This document shows positions 63,654-64,000 of a stretch of 64,000 bases of DNA, piece after piece. Numbering within the stretch: position 1 is the first letter of the stretch; each line of letters opens with the position of its first letter. Where the stretch lies: the NCBI RefSeq assembly GCF_000092865.1, contig NC_014151.1, positions 1,240,001-1,304,000 of the forward strand, given 5' to 3'. The position numbers and the translations under genes were made by a program. This DNA comes from Cellulomonas flavigena DSM 20109 (lineage in GTDB: Bacteria; Actinomycetota; Actinomycetes; Actinomycetales; Cellulomonadaceae). The notes beneath the pieces are model-generated. The model had not been told where the DNA came from and ran no database searches. It saw nothing but the letters and a program-made list of their open reading frames with translations.

Positions 63654-64000
63654 CCGCGCTGCTGCGAGCCGAGCTCGCGCGTGCCCGCGCGCGTCCGCTC
63701 GTGCTCGGGATGCTCCTGCTGGTCCTGCTCGGTGGGCTCGGCCTGGTGCTCACCGGGTGGTGGAGCACCCGCCCGCCGTCGCCGGCGCAGGTGGAGGCCG
63801 CTCGGGTGGCGCTGGCCGAGCAGGAGCAGGTCGTCGCGCTGTGCCTCGAGGCCCAGGCGCAGGCGCGCGCCGCGGGAGGGCCGGACGCCGAGCACGGCTG
63901 CAGCGACGTCGTGCCGTCCCTCGAGCGGTTCCTGCCGCAACGCCCGACCCTGGCGGCGGTCCTCACGGGACGGCTGCCGACCTTCGGGACGCTGGCGGTC
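63650..64000 (+). CDS. ABC-2 type transporter permease, partial (cut by window end)
   Basis: The first 117 residues of a membrane protein whose reading frame is open to the window end. MTALLRAELARARARP is followed by a hydrophobic span (about residues 18-38, LVLGMLLLVLLGGLGLVLTG) and an extracellular-looking stretch with two Cys. This N-terminus and the coupling to an ABC-2 ATPase fit an exporter permease. Substrate unknown. Confidence 0.78.
   Translation, partial: MTALLRAELARARARPLVLGMLLLVLLGGLGLVLTGWWSTRPPSPAQVEAARVALAEQEQVVALCLEAQAQARAAGGPDAEHGCSDVVPSLERFLPQRPTLAAVLTGRLPTFGTLAV

Overview
The window is very GC-rich (roughly three-quarters G+C by eye), tightly packed, with 4-bp ATGA/GTGA stop-start overlaps and many GTG starts. 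These traits, a GatCAB amidotransferase, WXG100/FtsK-type secretion genes, a xylan-type sugar uptake system and an unusually long NAD-dependent DNA ligase all point to an actinobacterium of the order Micrococcales, most like Cellulomonadaceae. That placement is an inference, since no rRNA gene is present. I saw no tRNA, rRNA, insertion sequence, phage gene or CRISPR array.

Layout. (1) 53-3378: a polytopic membrane protein facing three translationally coupled, membrane-anchored DUF4352-like proteins. (2) 3484-13508: housekeeping genes: ligA, a tandem-GNAT protein, gatCAB, a RimJ-like acetyltransferase and a D-2-hydroxyacid dehydrogenase. (3) 13531-16192: photolyase, then a flavodoxin-fold oxidoreductase with its MarR regulator and a double palindromic operator. 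(4) 16334-23087: a LacI-type regulator, a three-gene ABC sugar importer and a GH3 glycosidase, together resembling an actinobacterial xylooligosaccharide (bxl) locus. (5) 23227-30636: two unlike dihydroxyacid dehydratases (ilvD) flanking a membrane GGDEF-EAL protein and two secreted hypothetical proteins. (6) 30752-34405: a tandem pair of secreted Cthe_2159-like beta-helix, probably polysaccharide-binding, proteins. (7) 34476-39161: an unassigned four-gene operon of adenylate-forming enzyme, hypothetical protein, GNAT and nitroreductase-like protein. (8) 39214-60096: a large surface/secretion locus. (9) 60259-64000: GH13 alpha-glucosidase, PPOX-family protein and the start of an ABC exporter.

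Region 8 is the centrepiece. It joins a reduced type VII-like secretion set (two WXG100 proteins, two larger WXG/PPE-like candidate substrates, an LpqN-like protein and an FHA-bearing three-ATPase EssC/EccC motor) to the gene order known from the bifidobacterial PFNA cluster (FN3 surface protein, MoxR ATPase, DUF58, transglutaminase-like protein, Ser/Thr kinase). The FN3 gene is duplicated, the transglutaminase-like protein has lost its Cys and His, and eccB/D/E and mycP are absent. Three separate promoters in the locus, one of them 20 kb away on the other strand, share an 18-bp element (GGAA-N2-TTCC followed by ACCCCCGC) exactly 37 bp upstream of a -10-like hexamer, always in front of a WXG100-type or presumed substrate gene. 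An FHA protein with a possible helix-turn-helix C-terminal part sits directly before the first site. The working model is a kinase/FHA-controlled regulon that coordinates secreted substrates with a dedicated surface apparatus; that model is inference.

A second recurring feature is start codons lying 5-8 nt after a -10-like hexamer, the signature of leaderless transcripts common in actinobacteria. I used it to choose several starts.
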